From Flammeovirgaceae bacterium (GTDB lineage: Bacteria; Bacteroidota; Bacteroidia; Cytophagales; Cyclobacteriaceae): DNA of 64,000 nt. Position 1 is the first letter of the stretch. The number at the start of each line of letters is the position of its first letter. Location: contig JAIYCV010000013.1 in the NCBI GenBank assembly GCA_027487845.1, positions 27,523-91,522 of the forward strand. The letters are read 5' to 3'. This document shows positions 1-11,598 of the stretch, piece after piece. Made by a program: the position numbers and the translations under genes. A model generated the notes under the pieces. The model saw only the letters and a program-made list of their open reading frames with translations. It was not told where the DNA came from and ran no database searches.

Positions 1-486
1 ATTCTCCGAGAACCATTCGATGGTTTTACCAAGAAGAATAGTTCCCGCAACATTTTTCACAACCACCTCCAATTGCACTTTTGTTCCTAACGAAAGTGTA
101 AGACTGGTAGGTGGTTTAATTTCGACAGTAGCTACTGAGCTAGGGTCGCTCACAACGGTGACTTGAATTTGAGGCCCCAAGAAATCTCCCAGATAAGGTT
201 GAACAAGTGCCTGACCTGGTGTTTTACCAGTTACTAAACCGGTGGCGTTCACATCGGCAATAGTAGGATTGGAGGATTGCCAAAGTAAAGTCACATTCTG
301 CTTGACACCATATTTGTCGAAATATTCTGCGGTTGCTTGAAACTTTTCGCTGGGCAAAAGAGCCAGCGTGTTAGATGCGATTATGATTTTTTCCCCAACA
401 ATCGGATCGTCAAGAAAGTCCGTTCCAACGCAGCTTGCAAGGCAGGCGAGGAGGAAAAGGCAAACAGTTTTCTTTATCGGTTTCAT
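1..486 (-). CDS. Lipoprotein with bacterial Ig-like (Big_2) domain, C-terminus outside window
   Basis: The frame is open from an ATG at 486 to the window edge, giving 162 codons without a stop. The first 20 residues form a lipoprotein signal: a Lys-containing start, a hydrophobic core and a lipobox ending LASC. After it comes a Big_2-like segment at about residues 35-110, with the typical wording SSNPTIADVNATGLVTGK, followed by a second beta-rich stretch (SLTLSLGTKVQLEVVVK). It is probably a surface or periplasmic lipoprotein anchored in the outer membrane. The function cannot be told because the C-terminal part is missing. The LRR gene lies upstream on the same strand, 122 bases away. Confidence 0.75.
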   Translation of the reverse strand, partial: MKPIKKTVCLFLLACLASCVGTDFLDDPIVGEKIIIASNTLALLPSEKFQATAEYFDKYGVKQNVTLLWQSSNPTIADVNATGLVTGKTPGQALVQPYLGDFLGPQIQVTVVSDPSSVATVEIKPPTSLTLSLGTKVQLEVVVKNVAGTILLGKTIEWFSEN

Positions 487-608
487 AGTTGGTGAATTTT
501 CTCCAGTCTCAATCTGTCAAAACGCAAGGTCAAAAGATGTGTTGGTTTTGAGATGTCGCCAATATGACTTAGGCAAAGAATAAATAGTGAAACGCTACTT
601 TTGGATGA

Positions 609-2006
609 TCATTCATCTAACAAAACAACAGCACCCTGTTTTCGAAGTCGTTGGGATTCAGTTTCAATAAATTCCTTGGAAGGCTCATTCCATTGATTGC
701 CCTGCAAACCAAGAATTTGAAAATGTTCGAATTTGAAAATCTCCTTAGGTAGAGAAGTGATGCGGTTATTGCTGACGTCTAATTGTTGGAGATCTGGCAT
801 TGACAACGCTTGATAAGGAAAGGAATCCAAATAATTATCGTTTACTCTCAATATTCTTAGCTGGGTGAGCTTATCGAGACTTTTTGGCAAGGTGGTCAGG
901 CGATTGTTATAGCTGTACAGCTCTCTTAAACTTTGAAGGTCGCCAATGTTTGCAGGGAGCTCATAAATTCGATTATTGGCGATGTGAAGCACCGAAAGCT
1001 TTTTCCATTTCGCTATATCAGGTTTAATATGCTCAATGTGGTTGTAATACAGATCGATGTTTATGAGAGAGGTAAGTTGATAAAATGACGTTGGGATTTC
1101 AACTAATTGGTTCTCGTATAATGACAAGTATTCAAGGTTCTTCAGTCTCCCAACTCTCATCCCCACCTTAGAAATTGCATTAAAATTTAAGAACAACGTT
1201 CGGAGGCTTGAAAGTTTACCAATGCTGCCGCCAAGTTTTTTTAGCTGATTGTATCGTAAGTCAACTTTTTTAATAGGTGGGAGTTTTCGTCCGTTTACTT
1301 TTAACTTTTTCAATGAGTTATCGACTAGCAAAAGGTCGGTGAGTTTTTTGTTCTTTTTAACGACAGGAAACCGAGTGAGATTGTTTCGACACAAGTCCAG
1401 TATTTCAAGGGCTTTTAAGTTGCGATAATCTATTGGAATTAGTTTTTCATTTTCCCCCCTAATTATTAATCGTGTGATTGTATTGTTTTCTCCAAACCTG
1501 AGTTGCTTGCTTGGTTTGTTGTTATAGATCTCAATTGTTTTTAATTCCTTTAATTTTTCAACTTCGCTTTGAATAGTGTCGATAGAAGTGTTTACCAATT
1601 CAAGTCGCTCGATATTTTCGCATTCAAAAAGTTCAATGGGAAGTTTACCCGATTTAAGCTTGTAAATGGTTACCTGCGTTGCATACTTCCGTTCCTCTTT
1701 TGTGGTGAGGCTGTCAAGTAATGTAAAACGAGGCGTATAGACGTATCGCTGGCCAACAGAAATTTTCAAAAGTTCCTTGTATTTTCCGAATGCACTATCT
1801 AGTTTTTCGTCCATTTTTTTGTCCTCCTTGGCCGGGCGTTGCCATCTCGTTGCCTGGATAATCTTGTCTAATTCCGCGAATGAAATGGAATCTGTTTTGT
1901 CTCTAAAAATTGGTATTGATTGGGCCGGGGATCCAGTTGTTACCTTTTGACAAAAACTGAAAATAGGTTTTGCCAATAGAAAAATAAACAAGAACGAAAA
2001 CCTCAT
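609..2006 (-). CDS. Secreted leucine-rich-repeat protein
   Basis: A 465-residue protein with a hydrophobic N-terminal signal (about residues 1-19, ending near FSFCQK; the Cys is not in a good lipobox). From about residue 120 to 450 it carries many LRR units of the bacterial/Ras-like type, for example LRTLFLNFNAIS and LEYLSLYENQLVEIPTSF, each with the LxxLxLxxNxL pattern and 'IPxxI/LPxxI' turns. Such domains form a curved protein-binding surface. No catalytic domain is seen. It probably acts in the periplasm or at the cell surface; its partner is unknown. It is divergent from gyrB. Confidence 0.8.
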   Translation of the reverse strand: MRFSFLFIFLLAKPIFSFCQKVTTGSPAQSIPIFRDKTDSISFAELDKIIQATRWQRPAKEDKKMDEKLDSAFGKYKELLKISVGQRYVYTPRFTLLDSLTTKEERKYATQVTIYKLKSGKLPIELFECENIERLELVNTSIDTIQSEVEKLKELKTIEIYNNKPSKQLRFGENNTITRLIIRGENEKLIPIDYRNLKALEILDLCRNNLTRFPVVKKNKKLTDLLLVDNSLKKLKVNGRKLPPIKKVDLRYNQLKKLGGSIGKLSSLRTLFLNFNAISKVGMRVGRLKNLEYLSLYENQLVEIPTSFYQLTSLINIDLYYNHIEHIKPDIAKWKKLSVLHIANNRIYELPANIGDLQSLRELYSYNNRLTTLPKSLDKLTQLRILRVNDNYLDSFPYQALSMPDLQQLDVSNNRITSLPKEIFKFEHFQILGLQGNQWNEPSKEFIETESQRLRKQGAVVLLDE

Positions 2007-2107
2007 TAGATTGCTAATTTTCTATTAAAACTAAAAAATTAGTTGACGAAATCCAAGGCATAACCTTGTGCCGATAATTATATCTTTTAAATCGCCCATT
2101 TATTTGA

Positions 2108-4126
<2,019 letters not shown>

Positions 4127-4216
4127 TTTTGAAAATATCACAATAGGTTAACCTTACTTTTTACAACTATCAACTTTAACCGTTTACTTTCGATCTTTAT
4201 TTCAAAAAAGAAATTT

Positions 4217-6343
4217 ATGGATGCGCCTGTGGTAAGTAATGCAGTTGAAAAACAAATTTTAGATAGCAACTTTATTAGTCGCGATCTTAGTTGGATTCAG
4301 TTTAATTATCGGGTTTTAGATCAGGCAAAAAATACTACTCGAAGTGTTTTCGATCGACTTAAGTTTCTATCGATCACTGCTTCTAACTTGGATGAATTTT
4401 GCACTATTCGAGTCGGAAGTTTATACAACTATTTGGATTATGGAAAGGAGCGTTACGACTACAGTGGCTTGCGGGAAATTCCCTTTAAAGACAAATTACT
4501 AAGTGAGATACAGCATTTCGAACGGGACCAACATGCTACTTACCTTCAACAATTAAAGCCATTATTTTCAGCCAACAACTTTTGCATTTGCGATATATCG
4601 AAATTGTCGCCAGAGGGGCGAGAAAAAGTAAATGAGTATTTCACAAAAGTGATTTATCCCATGCTAACGCCCATGGTGTTTGATGGATATCACGCATTTC
4701 CGATTCTAAAAAACAATCGATTATTGTTGGGTGTAGTAACCAAAGCTCCGCAAGAGCCACATAACCAACAGAAAATTTCATTCATTCAAATACCAAGTAA
4801 CCTACCGCGTTTTCTTGAAATAAAGGACGCTGCCGGGTTCATCAATTTTGTTCCTATTGAAGACATTATCAAGTATAATATTCAACAGTTATTTAGAAAC
4901 ATTGAAATTAACAGCGTTAACCTTTTTCGGATCAATAGGAACGGTGACTTTACCCTCGAAGAGAGCGAAGATATTGAATCGAACTTTTTAGAAGAATTGA
5001 AACGCAAACTTCAAACTAGAAGGAGTGGGCGGGTCGTTCGCATTGACGTGCTTGACAACACCGATCCATGGCTACTTCGTCTTCTTAAGATCCAGTGGGA
5101 TATAGAAGATTCAAATATCATTAGAGTTCCTAACGAAAGCTTGATTGACCTTACCGGCTTGATGCAGATCATAGGTCATTCAGATTTTAAGAATAAAAGA
5201 GCAGCATTAAGGCCACCAATTAAACCAATTACTTTTCCAGAACAAGGCACACGTGACTTGTTTGAGGTATTGAAGGAGCGCGATATACTATTACACCATC
5301 CGTTCAATTCAATGGAGCCCGTGCTAGAGTTGTTGGAAAAGGCGGCTGAAGATCCCTACGTCCTCTCAATTAAAATCACTATTTATAGGGTTGCAAAAGA
5401 TTCACGCATCACTGCCGCATTGTTAAAGGCGGCTGAATTTGGTAAACATGTTTCGGTGTTGTTTGAAGTCAAGGCGCGTTTTGACGAAGAGAATAATTTG
5501 CGGGAGGCTCAAAAACTTCAACGGGCTGGCTGTTTTGTTATTTACGGTGTCAACAGCCTAAAGACACATTCGAAGCTTCTTTTGATTGTGCGAAAAGAAC
5601 CTGATGACAAAGTATATCGATATGTACATTTGTCAAGTGGAAACTACAACGAAACTACATCGAGATTTTATACCGATATCGGATTATTGAGCACAAATGA
5701 AGTGTATGGTAATGACGTTTCAGAATTTTTCAATGTCATTACAGGCCACTCCCAACCGCTCACTTATCGCAATTTGATTACATCTCCGCGTGATATGCGA
5801 AATCAACTTTGTGCGTTGATAAAGCAAGAGGCTGAAAACGCCAGAAACGGTATTACTGCTGGTATTATTATCAAGTTTAATTCTATGCAAGACGATGTTA
5901 TGATCGAACAGCTTTATCTGGCATCGCAAGCGGGCGTAAAAATAAAATTGATTATCAGAGGCATGTGTTGTTTGAGACCTGGCAGAAAAGGGCTCAGTGA
6001 AAATATTGAAGTTGTTTCTATCGTGGGCGAGTACTTAGAGCATTCTCGTATTTACTATTTCCACAATGCGGATGACCCAAAAGTGTACATAGGAAGTGCA
6101 GATGCTATGGTGCGAAGTTTTGATCGAAGAGTTGAATCGTTGTTTATGCTAGAAGGTGATCTCGTTAAGAAACAGGCTATGAACATATTGCGTTACAACC
6201 TGCGAGATAATGTTAACTCTTATCTGATGAATGAGGATGGTACTTATTCGAAACGCCAATTGAATGGCGAAGAACCTTTCAATATTCACCAGGAGTTTTT
6301 TAATATCACAAAGGAAAAGGTGATGGATGTTAAGTTGTTTTGA
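4217..6343 (+). CDS. ppk1: Polyphosphate kinase 1
   Basis: Makes polyphosphate from ATP, reversibly. The 708-residue protein has the N-terminal helical domain (FISRDLSWIQFNYRVLDQ, then NLDEF), the head domain, and two phospholipase-D-like halves. The two expected active-site histidines are visible: KTHSKLLL (His near residue 453) and LEHSRIY (His near residue 609). The conserved block CCLRPGRKGLSENIEVVS is also present. The stop codon is two bases from the stop of the convergent ppx, so synthesis and breakdown of polyphosphate are encoded tail to tail. Confidence 0.95.
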   Translation: MDAPVVSNAVEKQILDSNFISRDLSWIQFNYRVLDQAKNTTRSVFDRLKFLSITASNLDEFCTIRVGSLYNYLDYGKERYDYSGLREIPFKDKLLSEIQHFERDQHATYLQQLKPLFSANNFCICDISKLSPEGREKVNEYFTKVIYPMLTPMVFDGYHAFPILKNNRLLLGVVTKAPQEPHNQQKISFIQIPSNLPRFLEIKDAAGFINFVPIEDIIKYNIQQLFRNIEINSVNLFRINRNGDFTLEESEDIESNFLEELKRKLQTRRSGRVVRIDVLDNTDPWLLRLLKIQWDIEDSNIIRVPNESLIDLTGLMQIIGHSDFKNKRAALRPPIKPITFPEQGTRDLFEVLKERDILLHHPFNSMEPVLELLEKAAEDPYVLSIKITIYRVAKDSRITAALLKAAEFGKHVSVLFEVKARFDEENNLREAQKLQRAGCFVIYGVNSLKTHSKLLLIVRKEPDDKVYRYVHLSSGNYNETTSRFYTDIGLLSTNEVYGNDVSEFFNVITGHSQPLTYRNLITSPRDMRNQLCALIKQEAENARNGITAGIIIKFNSMQDDVMIEQLYLASQAGVKIKLIIRGMCCLRPGRKGLSENIEVVSIVGEYLEHSRIYYFHNADDPKVYIGSADAMVRSFDRRVESLFMLEGDLVKKQAMNILRYNLRDNVNSYLMNEDGTYSKRQLNGEEPFNIHQEFFNITKEKVMDVKLF

Positions 6344-6345
6344 TT

Positions 6346-7284
6346 CTAAATCGGAGTTGTTTTTTTTCCTTTTGATTGGTCTTCCGTATTTATAAAAGAA
6401 ACTTTTTTAAGTTTGGCATTCTTCTCAAAAAGATCCAACATGATACCGTCCTTGAGGCCGACTTCCGGTACGATGATAGAGTGTGAATGTGCCCACTCCA
6501 TTACGTTGATATAAATCCCACTGGCAGGTACAATTACATCGGCCCGGTCGGGATTCATTTGAAGCTTATAAATGCGCTCCTCGATCGTGTGTTTTTCAAT
6601 GAATGATTTAAGCTCTTTTACTTTCTTTAAACTCATTACAGCACCGGCTTTCAACTCCGCCAGGTCAAACAACTTGCTGATATTTCCACCTGTACCCACA
6701 GATGTAACCCGACCAAATTCCTCTTTCACATTGTCTCTAATCCACTTCTCCATTTCTTTCCAAATCACGGGTGAATCGTGATGTTCCAATACCCGCACCG
6801 ATCCAATCTTAAAAGAACGAGTCTTAATTTTCTTTCCGTGCGTGTATAGGTTCAATTCGGTGCTACCTCCCCCCACATCAATATGCAGATAGGTCTTATC
6901 CGTTAAGTAGGAATGAATGGCCTTATTGATTAATTCGGCTTCTCGCTTTCCATCAATAATATTAATTTGGATGCCACACTCTTTCAAAACTGTATTTGCT
7001 AATTCTTCACCGTTTTCTGATTCGCGCATGGCTGATGTGGCGCAGGCCATATAATCATCCACCTCATATAGCTCAAGCAAAAGTTTGTAAGTTTTCATTA
7101 GCTTCTTGAACTTTGCAATGCTTGTTTCACTAATCCTGTTGGTACCGAATACATCATGACCTAATCGCAGCGGAAAACGAATATATTCCAGTTTTTTAAA
7201 AAGGATGTGTGAGCCATTATCAAGTACGGATGAGACTTGGAAACGGATGGCATTGGATCCAATATCAATAGCTGCGAGTTTCAA
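6346..7284 (-). CDS. ppx: Exopolyphosphatase, Ppx/GppA family
   Basis: A 312-residue protein of the sugar-kinase/Hsp70 actin-like ATPase fold. It shows the phosphate-1 motif AIDIGSNAIRFQV at the N-terminus and the phosphate-2 motif HIDVGGGSTEL near residue 140. It has only the catalytic part, without the C-terminal HD-type domain of long Ppx/GppA proteins, as is common in Bacteroidota. It should release phosphate from polyphosphate or hydrolyse pppGpp; the neighbouring convergent ppk1 favours polyphosphate. The symbol is by family and context. Confidence 0.85.
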   Translation of the reverse strand: MKLAAIDIGSNAIRFQVSSVLDNGSHILFKKLEYIRFPLRLGHDVFGTNRISETSIAKFKKLMKTYKLLLELYEVDDYMACATSAMRESENGEELANTVLKECGIQINIIDGKREAELINKAIHSYLTDKTYLHIDVGGGSTELNLYTHGKKIKTRSFKIGSVRVLEHHDSPVIWKEMEKWIRDNVKEEFGRVTSVGTGGNISKLFDLAELKAGAVMSLKKVKELKSFIEKHTIEERIYKLQMNPDRADVIVPASGIYINVMEWAHSHSIIVPEVGLKDGIMLDLFEKNAKLKKVSFINTEDQSKGKKTTPI

Positions 7285-7307
7285 TAAGTTGTTTGATTAA
7301 GTCAGTT

Positions 7308-7330
7308 GTCAATGGTTAATAGCCAATTGT
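7308..7330. repeat. Short repeat, ACCATTGACC family (single copy)
   Basis: Read on the minus strand this segment ends with ATTAACCATTGAC, the same core as the arrays at 8568-8606 and 8806-8851. It sits between the ppx start and the metH promoter. Confidence 0.5.
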
Positions 7331-7400
7331 CGTTACATCGATTGTTATCGATCGTGGACTTTGTTCTAATTAATCGCGCGCAAATATCGGTATTCAAAAA

Positions 7401-7431
7401 TTGCTTTTCATTAAGTTAATGTTTTTCTTTG
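7401..7431 (+). promoter_or_regulatory. Candidate promoter of the metH riboswitch transcript
   Basis: A TTG at 7401-7403 and TTTCTTTG at 7424-7431 (one mismatch to TAnnTTTG) are separated by about 20 bases. Initiation about six bases downstream would put the 5' end almost exactly at the first paired base of the SAM aptamer. Inferred from sequence only. Confidence 0.4.
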
Positions 7432-7434
7432 CAT

Positions 7435-7539
7435 CGCTTATCCAGAAAGACTGAGGGACTGGGCCCGCTGACGTCTTAGCAACCTTGCCAATAACTTGGT
7501 GCTAACTCCCATTCACTAATCAGGTGAAGAAGATAAGCG
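7435..7539 (+). ncRNA. SAM-I (S-box) riboswitch aptamer
   Basis: The segment has the S-box signatures: a closing P1 helix made by CGCTTATC (7435-7442) with GATAAGCG (7532-7539), the conserved GAGGGACTGG block, TTAGCAACC, a GGTGCTAACTCC block and a GAAGATAAG end. S-box RNAs bind S-adenosylmethionine and switch off methionine-pathway genes. The downstream gene is the homocysteine-methylating half of MetH, which fits. Helices beyond P1 were identified by wording, not by folding software. Confidence 0.9.
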
Positions 7540-7555
7540 GCCATTCTACAAAGGC

Positions 7556-7584
7556 TCTTTCTGGATAAATAACAAAACCAGAAA
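7556..7584 (+). promoter_or_regulatory. Candidate translational expression platform of the SAM riboswitch
   Basis: TCTTTCTGGATAA (7556-7568) is the exact complement of 7438-7450, which holds the 5' strand of P1 and eight bases after it. TTTCTGG (7558-7564) can instead pair with CCAGAAA (7578-7584), three bases before the GTG start. The two pairings exclude each other. With SAM bound, P1 forms and the start region can be covered; without SAM, 7438-7450 captures 7556-7568 and the start is free. This is an inference from complementarity. Confidence 0.55.
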
Positions 7585-7587
7585 ATC

Positions 7588-8583
7588 GTGAAAATTCAAG
7601 AAATTTTAAAGGAAAGAATTCTAGTGTTGGACGGTGCTATGGGCACTATGATTCAGCGGCATACCCTTGAAGAGGAAGACTTTAGAGGCGAAAGATTTAA
7701 AAATCATGCGCATCCACTTAAGGGGAACAATGATTTGCTATCGATTACAAGGCCAGATATTATTAAAGACATTCATCGACAATACTTTGAAGCCGGAGCA
7801 GATATTGCCGAAACCAATACTTTCAGTGGCACAACCATCGCGCAAGCTGATTATCACCTGGAAGACTACGTGTATGAATTAAATTTTCAGTCAGCAAAAA
7901 TAGCCAAAGAGGTCGCGCTCGAATTTACCGCCAAGGAGCCTCACAAGCCACGGTTTGTAGCGGGTGCTGTTGGTCCCACCAATCGCACGCTTTCACTTTC
8001 TCCTGATGTAAATAATCCAGGTTTTCGAGCAGTAACTTTTGATCAATTGAAAGATGCTTATAAACTTCAGGTGAAAGCATTGATGGATGGCGGTGTTGAC
8101 CTGCTTTTGGTGGAAACAATCTTCGATACCTTAAATGCCAAGGCGGCTTTATTCGGAATTCAGGAGTTTTTTGAGGAAGCCGGGCGAGAGCTACCGATTA
8201 TGGTAAGTGGAACTATAACGGATGCCAGTGGGCGAACGCTATCCGGGCAGACAACAGAAGCTTTCTTGATTTCAGTTTCGCACGTACCCCTATTGAGTAT
8301 TGGCCTTAATTGTGCGCTTGGGGCTAAACAATTGCGACCGTATTTACAGGTACTTAATGAGCAAGCACCATTTTTTGTAAGTGCATATCCAAATGCAGGG
8401 TTACCCAATGAGTTTGGTCAATACGATCAGCATGCTCATGAAATGGGTCATGAAATTGAAGAGTTTTTGAAAGAAGGCTTGGTAAATATTGTTGGGGGCT
8501 GTTGCGGAACAACGCCAGATCATATTAAGGAAATTGCAACGCTGGCCGCTAAGTATAAACCGAGAACGGTCAATAACCATTGA
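7588..8583 (+). CDS. metH: Methionine synthase, homocysteine-binding half (MetH-N)
   Basis: A 331-residue homocysteine S-methyltransferase barrel that corresponds to the first domain of cobalamin-dependent MetH ([14 protein letters not shown] at the N-terminus). The zinc-ligand cysteines are seen in LNCALG (near residue 241) and GGCCGTTP (near residues 304-305). It should transfer the methyl group from cobalamin, carried by the downstream polypeptide, to homocysteine. The GTG start follows a SAM riboswitch. The last residues (VNNH) and the stop are encoded by the first copy of the ACCATTGACC repeat, so the native C-terminus has been replaced. The two halves together have 1236 residues, the length of a normal one-piece MetH. 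Confidence 0.9.
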   Translation: MKIQEILKERILVLDGAMGTMIQRHTLEEEDFRGERFKNHAHPLKGNNDLLSITRPDIIKDIHRQYFEAGADIAETNTFSGTTIAQADYHLEDYVYELNFQSAKIAKEVALEFTAKEPHKPRFVAGAVGPTNRTLSLSPDVNNPGFRAVTFDQLKDAYKLQVKALMDGGVDLLLVETIFDTLNAKAALFGIQEFFEEAGRELPIMVSGTITDASGRTLSGQTTEAFLISVSHVPLLSIGLNCALGAKQLRPYLQVLNEQAPFFVSAYPNAGLPNEFGQYDQHAHEMGHEIEEFLKEGLVNIVGGCCGTTPDHIKEIATLAAKYKPRTVNNH

Positions 8584-8606
8584 CCATTGATTGTTAACCA
8601 TTGACC
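8568..8606. repeat. ACCATTGACC-family repeat array, left copy
   Basis: Overlapping copies of CCATTGACC/TTAACCATTGACC; GGTCAAT (8568-8574) and ATTGACC (8579-8585) form an inverted repeat. The array encodes the C-terminal residues and stop of MetH-N and ends just before the four-helix-bundle remnant. Confidence 0.75.
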
Positions 8607-8612
8607 AAAAGT

Positions 8613-8797
8613 ATGGCATTTAAGTTTGAGGAATTGAAAGTTTGGCAAAAAGCAATTGATCTTTCCGGTGATAGGTATGAGTTTTCAAAAAAATCTAATG
8701 TTTATTCTTACTGGTTCGATCATTCCTATCTTTTCCAAACGGACTCGTCAAAAGTATTCAAACGCTGAAAAATCTGTTAAGTAAATACACCAACTAA
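8613..8797 (+). pseudogene. Decayed four-helix-bundle (23S rRNA IVP-like) gene
   Basis: From the ATG at 8613 the translation starts MAFKFEELKVWQKAIDLS, the typical opening of the four-helix-bundle family found in 23S rRNA intervening sequences and related to the Avd protein of diversity-generating retroelements. The frame then loses family likeness and stops at 8768. Another frame downstream (8747-8797) ends SIQTLKNLLSKYTN and stops, resembling a C-terminal helix. The middle of the usual ~120-residue protein is missing. The remnant lies between two ACCATTGACC arrays, inside the gap between the metH halves. Confidence 0.7.
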
Positions 8798-8805
8798 AAT
8801 ATAGT

Positions 8806-8851
8806 ACCATTGACCATTGACCATCCACCATCGACCATCCACCATCGACCA
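8806..8851. repeat. ACCATTGACC-family repeat array, right copy
   Basis: Tandem degenerate units ACCATTGACCATTGACC, then CATCCACCATCGACC twice. The array contains the TTG used as start of MetH-C and encodes its first ~14 residues, which look like repeat translation (His, Pro, Ile, Thr) rather than MetH. Confidence 0.8.
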
Positions 8852-11527
8852 TTACTCCTTAGTGGTTTAGAAAGTGTTGTAATAACGCCAGCCTCCAACT
8901 TTGTCAACATTGGCGAAAGAACCAACGTCACTGGCTCTGCGAAATTTTTGAAATTAATTAAAGAAGACAAATTTGACGAGGCGCTTGAAGTAGCCTTGGA
9001 TCAGGTGCGCGGAGGTGCGCAAGTAATTGATGTAAATATGGACGAGGGGATGCTTGATTCAGAAGCTGCCATGGTAAAGTATTTGAATTTAATGGCAAGT
9101 GAGCCAGAGATTTCAAAAATCCCAGTAATGGTCGATTCATCGAAATGGAATGTAATTGAGGCGGGGCTAAAATGCCTTCAAGGCAAAGGCATTGTAAATT
9201 CGATTAGCTTAAAAGGAGGTGAGGAGGAGTTCGTTCGTCAAGCCAAATTGGTTAAACGATATGGAGCAGCTACCGTGGTGATGGCTTTTGATGAAGTCGG
9301 TCAGGCGGACACTTATCAAAGGCGAATTGATATTTGTAAAAGAGCCTATGATATTCTTGTTGACAAAGTGAAATTCCCTGCACAAGATATCATCTTCGAT
9401 CCAAACATCTTTCCCGTGGCAACCGGTATTGACGAACATCGAAACTATGCGCTCGATTTCTTCAAGGCAACAAAATGGATTAGAGAAAATCTTCCCCATG
9501 CACACGTAAGTGGAGGGGTAAGCAACGTTTCTTTTTCTTTTAGAGGAAATCAATTGGTGCGCGAAGCGATGCACTCGGTGTTTCTGTATCATGCCATTAA
9601 AAACGGCATGGATATGGGGATTGTGAATCCGACTATGTTGGAAGTTTACGACCAGATACCAAAAGAATTATTGGAGCGTGTGGAGGATGTTTTGCTGAAT
9701 AGGAGAGAGGACTCCACAGAGCGGTTGCTGGAGTTTGCAGAAACAGTGAAAGGATCGGCCAAAAAGAAAGAGCAAGATGATGAATGGAGAAAAGCTACTG
9801 TAGAAGAGAGACTAACGCATTCGTTAGTAAAAGGCATTATCGATTTTATTGATCAAGATATTGAAGAGGTTCGGCACAAGTTTGATAAACCGTTGCACGT
9901 GATTGAAGGCCCGCTCATGAACGGAATGAATGTAGTGGGCGATCTTTTTGGTGCCGGTAAAATGTTTTTGCCACAAGTGGTAAAGAGTGCGCGGGTAATG
10001 AAAAAAGCGGTAGCTTATTTAACTCCCTACTTAGAAGAAGAAAAGCGAAAGAGTGGAAATGTTGGAAAGCCGGCTGCGAAGATATTAATGGCAACGGTGA
10101 AAGGTGACGTGCACGATATTGGAAAGAATATAGTAGGTGTAGTGTTGGCTTGCAACAATTACGATGTGGTCGATTTAGGTGTAATGGTACCTACGGAGAA
10201 GATCATTGAAGCAGCGAAGCGCGAAAAAGTTGACATCATTGGGTTGAGCGGTTTGATTACGCCTTCGTTGGATGAGATGGTTCACGTGGCGAAAGAGATG
10301 CAGCGCGAGGGAATGACGTTGCCTTTGTTGATTGGCGGTGCAACCACGTCACGAATCCACACGGCTGTTAAGATCGATCCTGTTTACAATGGTCCGGTGG
10401 TGCACGTACTAGATGCCTCCCGGTCAGTGCCAGTAGCCAGCGAGTTCATAAATCCGGATACTACTGAAGGTTTCAGAACCCGTGTCAAGTTAGAGTATGA
10501 AGGCCTTCGCAAAGATCATGAGAATCGGCAACAGGCGAAAAACTATATTCCGTTGACCGAAGCAAGAAAGAATAGAGTAGCCATCGATTGGAATAGTTTT
10601 CAGCCAACAAAACCAACTTTTCTGGGTAAAAAAATATTTATTGATTACCCGTTGGAAGAGATTAAGAAATATATCGACTGGACGCCTTTCTTTCAAACTT
10701 GGATGTTGTTTGGACGCTATCCTGACATCTTCAAGGATGAAAAAGTAGGGGAGGAGGCAACCAAACTTTATAAAGATGCACAACTCATGTTGGATAAGAT
10801 TGTTCGAGAGAAGAGATTGAAGGCAAATGGAGTGATCGCATTTTATCCAGCGGAAGCTACCGAGTCAGACGATGTAGTTCTTTTTACAGATGATAATAGA
10901 ACGCAGGAATTAACGATGCTACATTTTTTACGTCAGCAAAATAAGAAGGCCAAGGATCTGCCAAATTTTTGTTTGGCCGATTTGATAGCACCAAAATCAT
11001 CGAACAAAAAGGACTATGTTGGCATGTTTGCGGTTGCCACCGGAGGAGGAATTGAAGAACTTATTCAAGAATACAAGGTTCAGCAAGACGACTACAACGA
11101 AATTATGGTGAAGGCACTGGCAGATAGATTGGCAGAAGCCTTTGCAGAGTTAATGCACGAAAAAGTACGGAGGGAGTATTGGGGCTATGCTAGCAACGAG
11201 TCGCTTACAACCGATGATTTGATAAAAGAAGAGTATGTTGGAATACGGCCAGCTCCTGGCTATCCTGCCTGCCCTGACCATACAGAGAAAGGGATACTAT
11301 TTAATTTGTTGGATGCGGAAAAGGAGGTTGGCATTATCCTTACCGAATCGTTTGCTATGTACCCAGCATCAGCAGTTAGTGGCTATTACTTTGCTAATCC
11401 TGAGTCGAAGTATTTTGGTTTAGGTAAAATTGAAAAAGATCAAGTGGTTGAATATGCCCAACGTAAGAAGAAGTCAGTCGAAGAAATAGAGAAATGGTTA
11501 TCACCGAATTTGACTTACAATAATTAA
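8810..11527 (+). CDS. metH: Methionine synthase, folate/cobalamin/activation half (MetH-C)
   Basis: A 905-residue polypeptide matching E. coli-type MetH from the pterin-binding domain onward. After a repeat-encoded tail it begins [20 protein letters not shown]. Domains: methyltetrahydrofolate-binding barrel (about 20-290; [16 protein letters not shown] block, INDIS-type loops), cobalamin cap and Rossmann domain (about 310-560; [11 protein letters not shown] with the cobalt-ligand His near 434), and the AdoMet reactivation domain (about 590-905; [17 protein letters not shown]). It works with MetH-N to remake methionine. The start is uncertain: TTG at 8810 lies in a repeat and no ATG precedes the conserved part. 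Confidence 0.92.
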   Translation: MTIDHPPSTIHHRPLLLSGLESVVITPASNFVNIGERTNVTGSAKFLKLIKEDKFDEALEVALDQVRGGAQVIDVNMDEGMLDSEAAMVKYLNLMASEPEISKIPVMVDSSKWNVIEAGLKCLQGKGIVNSISLKGGEEEFVRQAKLVKRYGAATVVMAFDEVGQADTYQRRIDICKRAYDILVDKVKFPAQDIIFDPNIFPVATGIDEHRNYALDFFKATKWIRENLPHAHVSGGVSNVSFSFRGNQLVREAMHSVFLYHAIKNGMDMGIVNPTMLEVYDQIPKELLERVEDVLLNRREDSTERLLEFAETVKGSAKKKEQDDEWRKATVEERLTHSLVKGIIDFIDQDIEEVRHKFDKPLHVIEGPLMNGMNVVGDLFGAGKMFLPQVVKSARVMKKAVAYLTPYLEEEKRKSGNVGKPAAKILMATVKGDVHDIGKNIVGVVLACNNYDVVDLGVMVPTEKIIEAAKREKVDIIGLSGLITPSLDEMVHVAKEMQREGMTLPLLIGGATTSRIHTAVKIDPVYNGPVVHVLDASRSVPVASEFINPDTTEGFRTRVKLEYEGLRKDHENRQQAKNYIPLTEARKNRVAIDWNSFQPTKPTFLGKKIFIDYPLEEIKKYIDWTPFFQTWMLFGRYPDIFKDEKVGEEATKLYKDAQLMLDKIVREKRLKANGVIAFYPAEATESDDVVLFTDDNRTQELTMLHFLRQQNKKAKDLPNFCLADLIAPKSSNKKDYVGMFAVATGGGIEELIQEYKVQQDDYNEIMVKALADRLAEAFAELMHEKVRREYWGYASNESLTTDDLIKEEYVGIRPAPGYPACPDHTEKGILFNLLDAEKEVGIILTESFAMYPASAVSGYYFANPESKYFGLGKIEKDQVVEYAQRKKKSVEEIEKWLSPNLTYNN

Positions 11528-11529
11528 TC

Positions 11530-11597
11530 AATTTGAAGATTTGAAAATGCACTAACTATCTTCAAATTTTCAAATCAACGAATTTTCAAATTATCCT
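11530..11597. repeat. TTTGAAGATTTGAAAA-family repeat array (no gene inside)
   Basis: The whole metH-metF spacer consists of AT-rich units: TTTGAAGATTTGAAAAT near 11531-11547, then the reverse orientation TCTTCAAATTTTCAAAT and TTTTCAAATT up to the metF start. 11557-11583 matches 22039-22065 near scoA at 26 of 27 positions, including the non-simple part CAACGAATT. So this is a dispersed repeat, not just low complexity. Confidence 0.75.
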
Positions 11598-11598
11598 T

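Noticed and set aside
8568..8851. CRISPR-like array in the metH gap
   Set aside because: Repeats are short, degenerate and lack regular unique spacers, and there are no cas genes.
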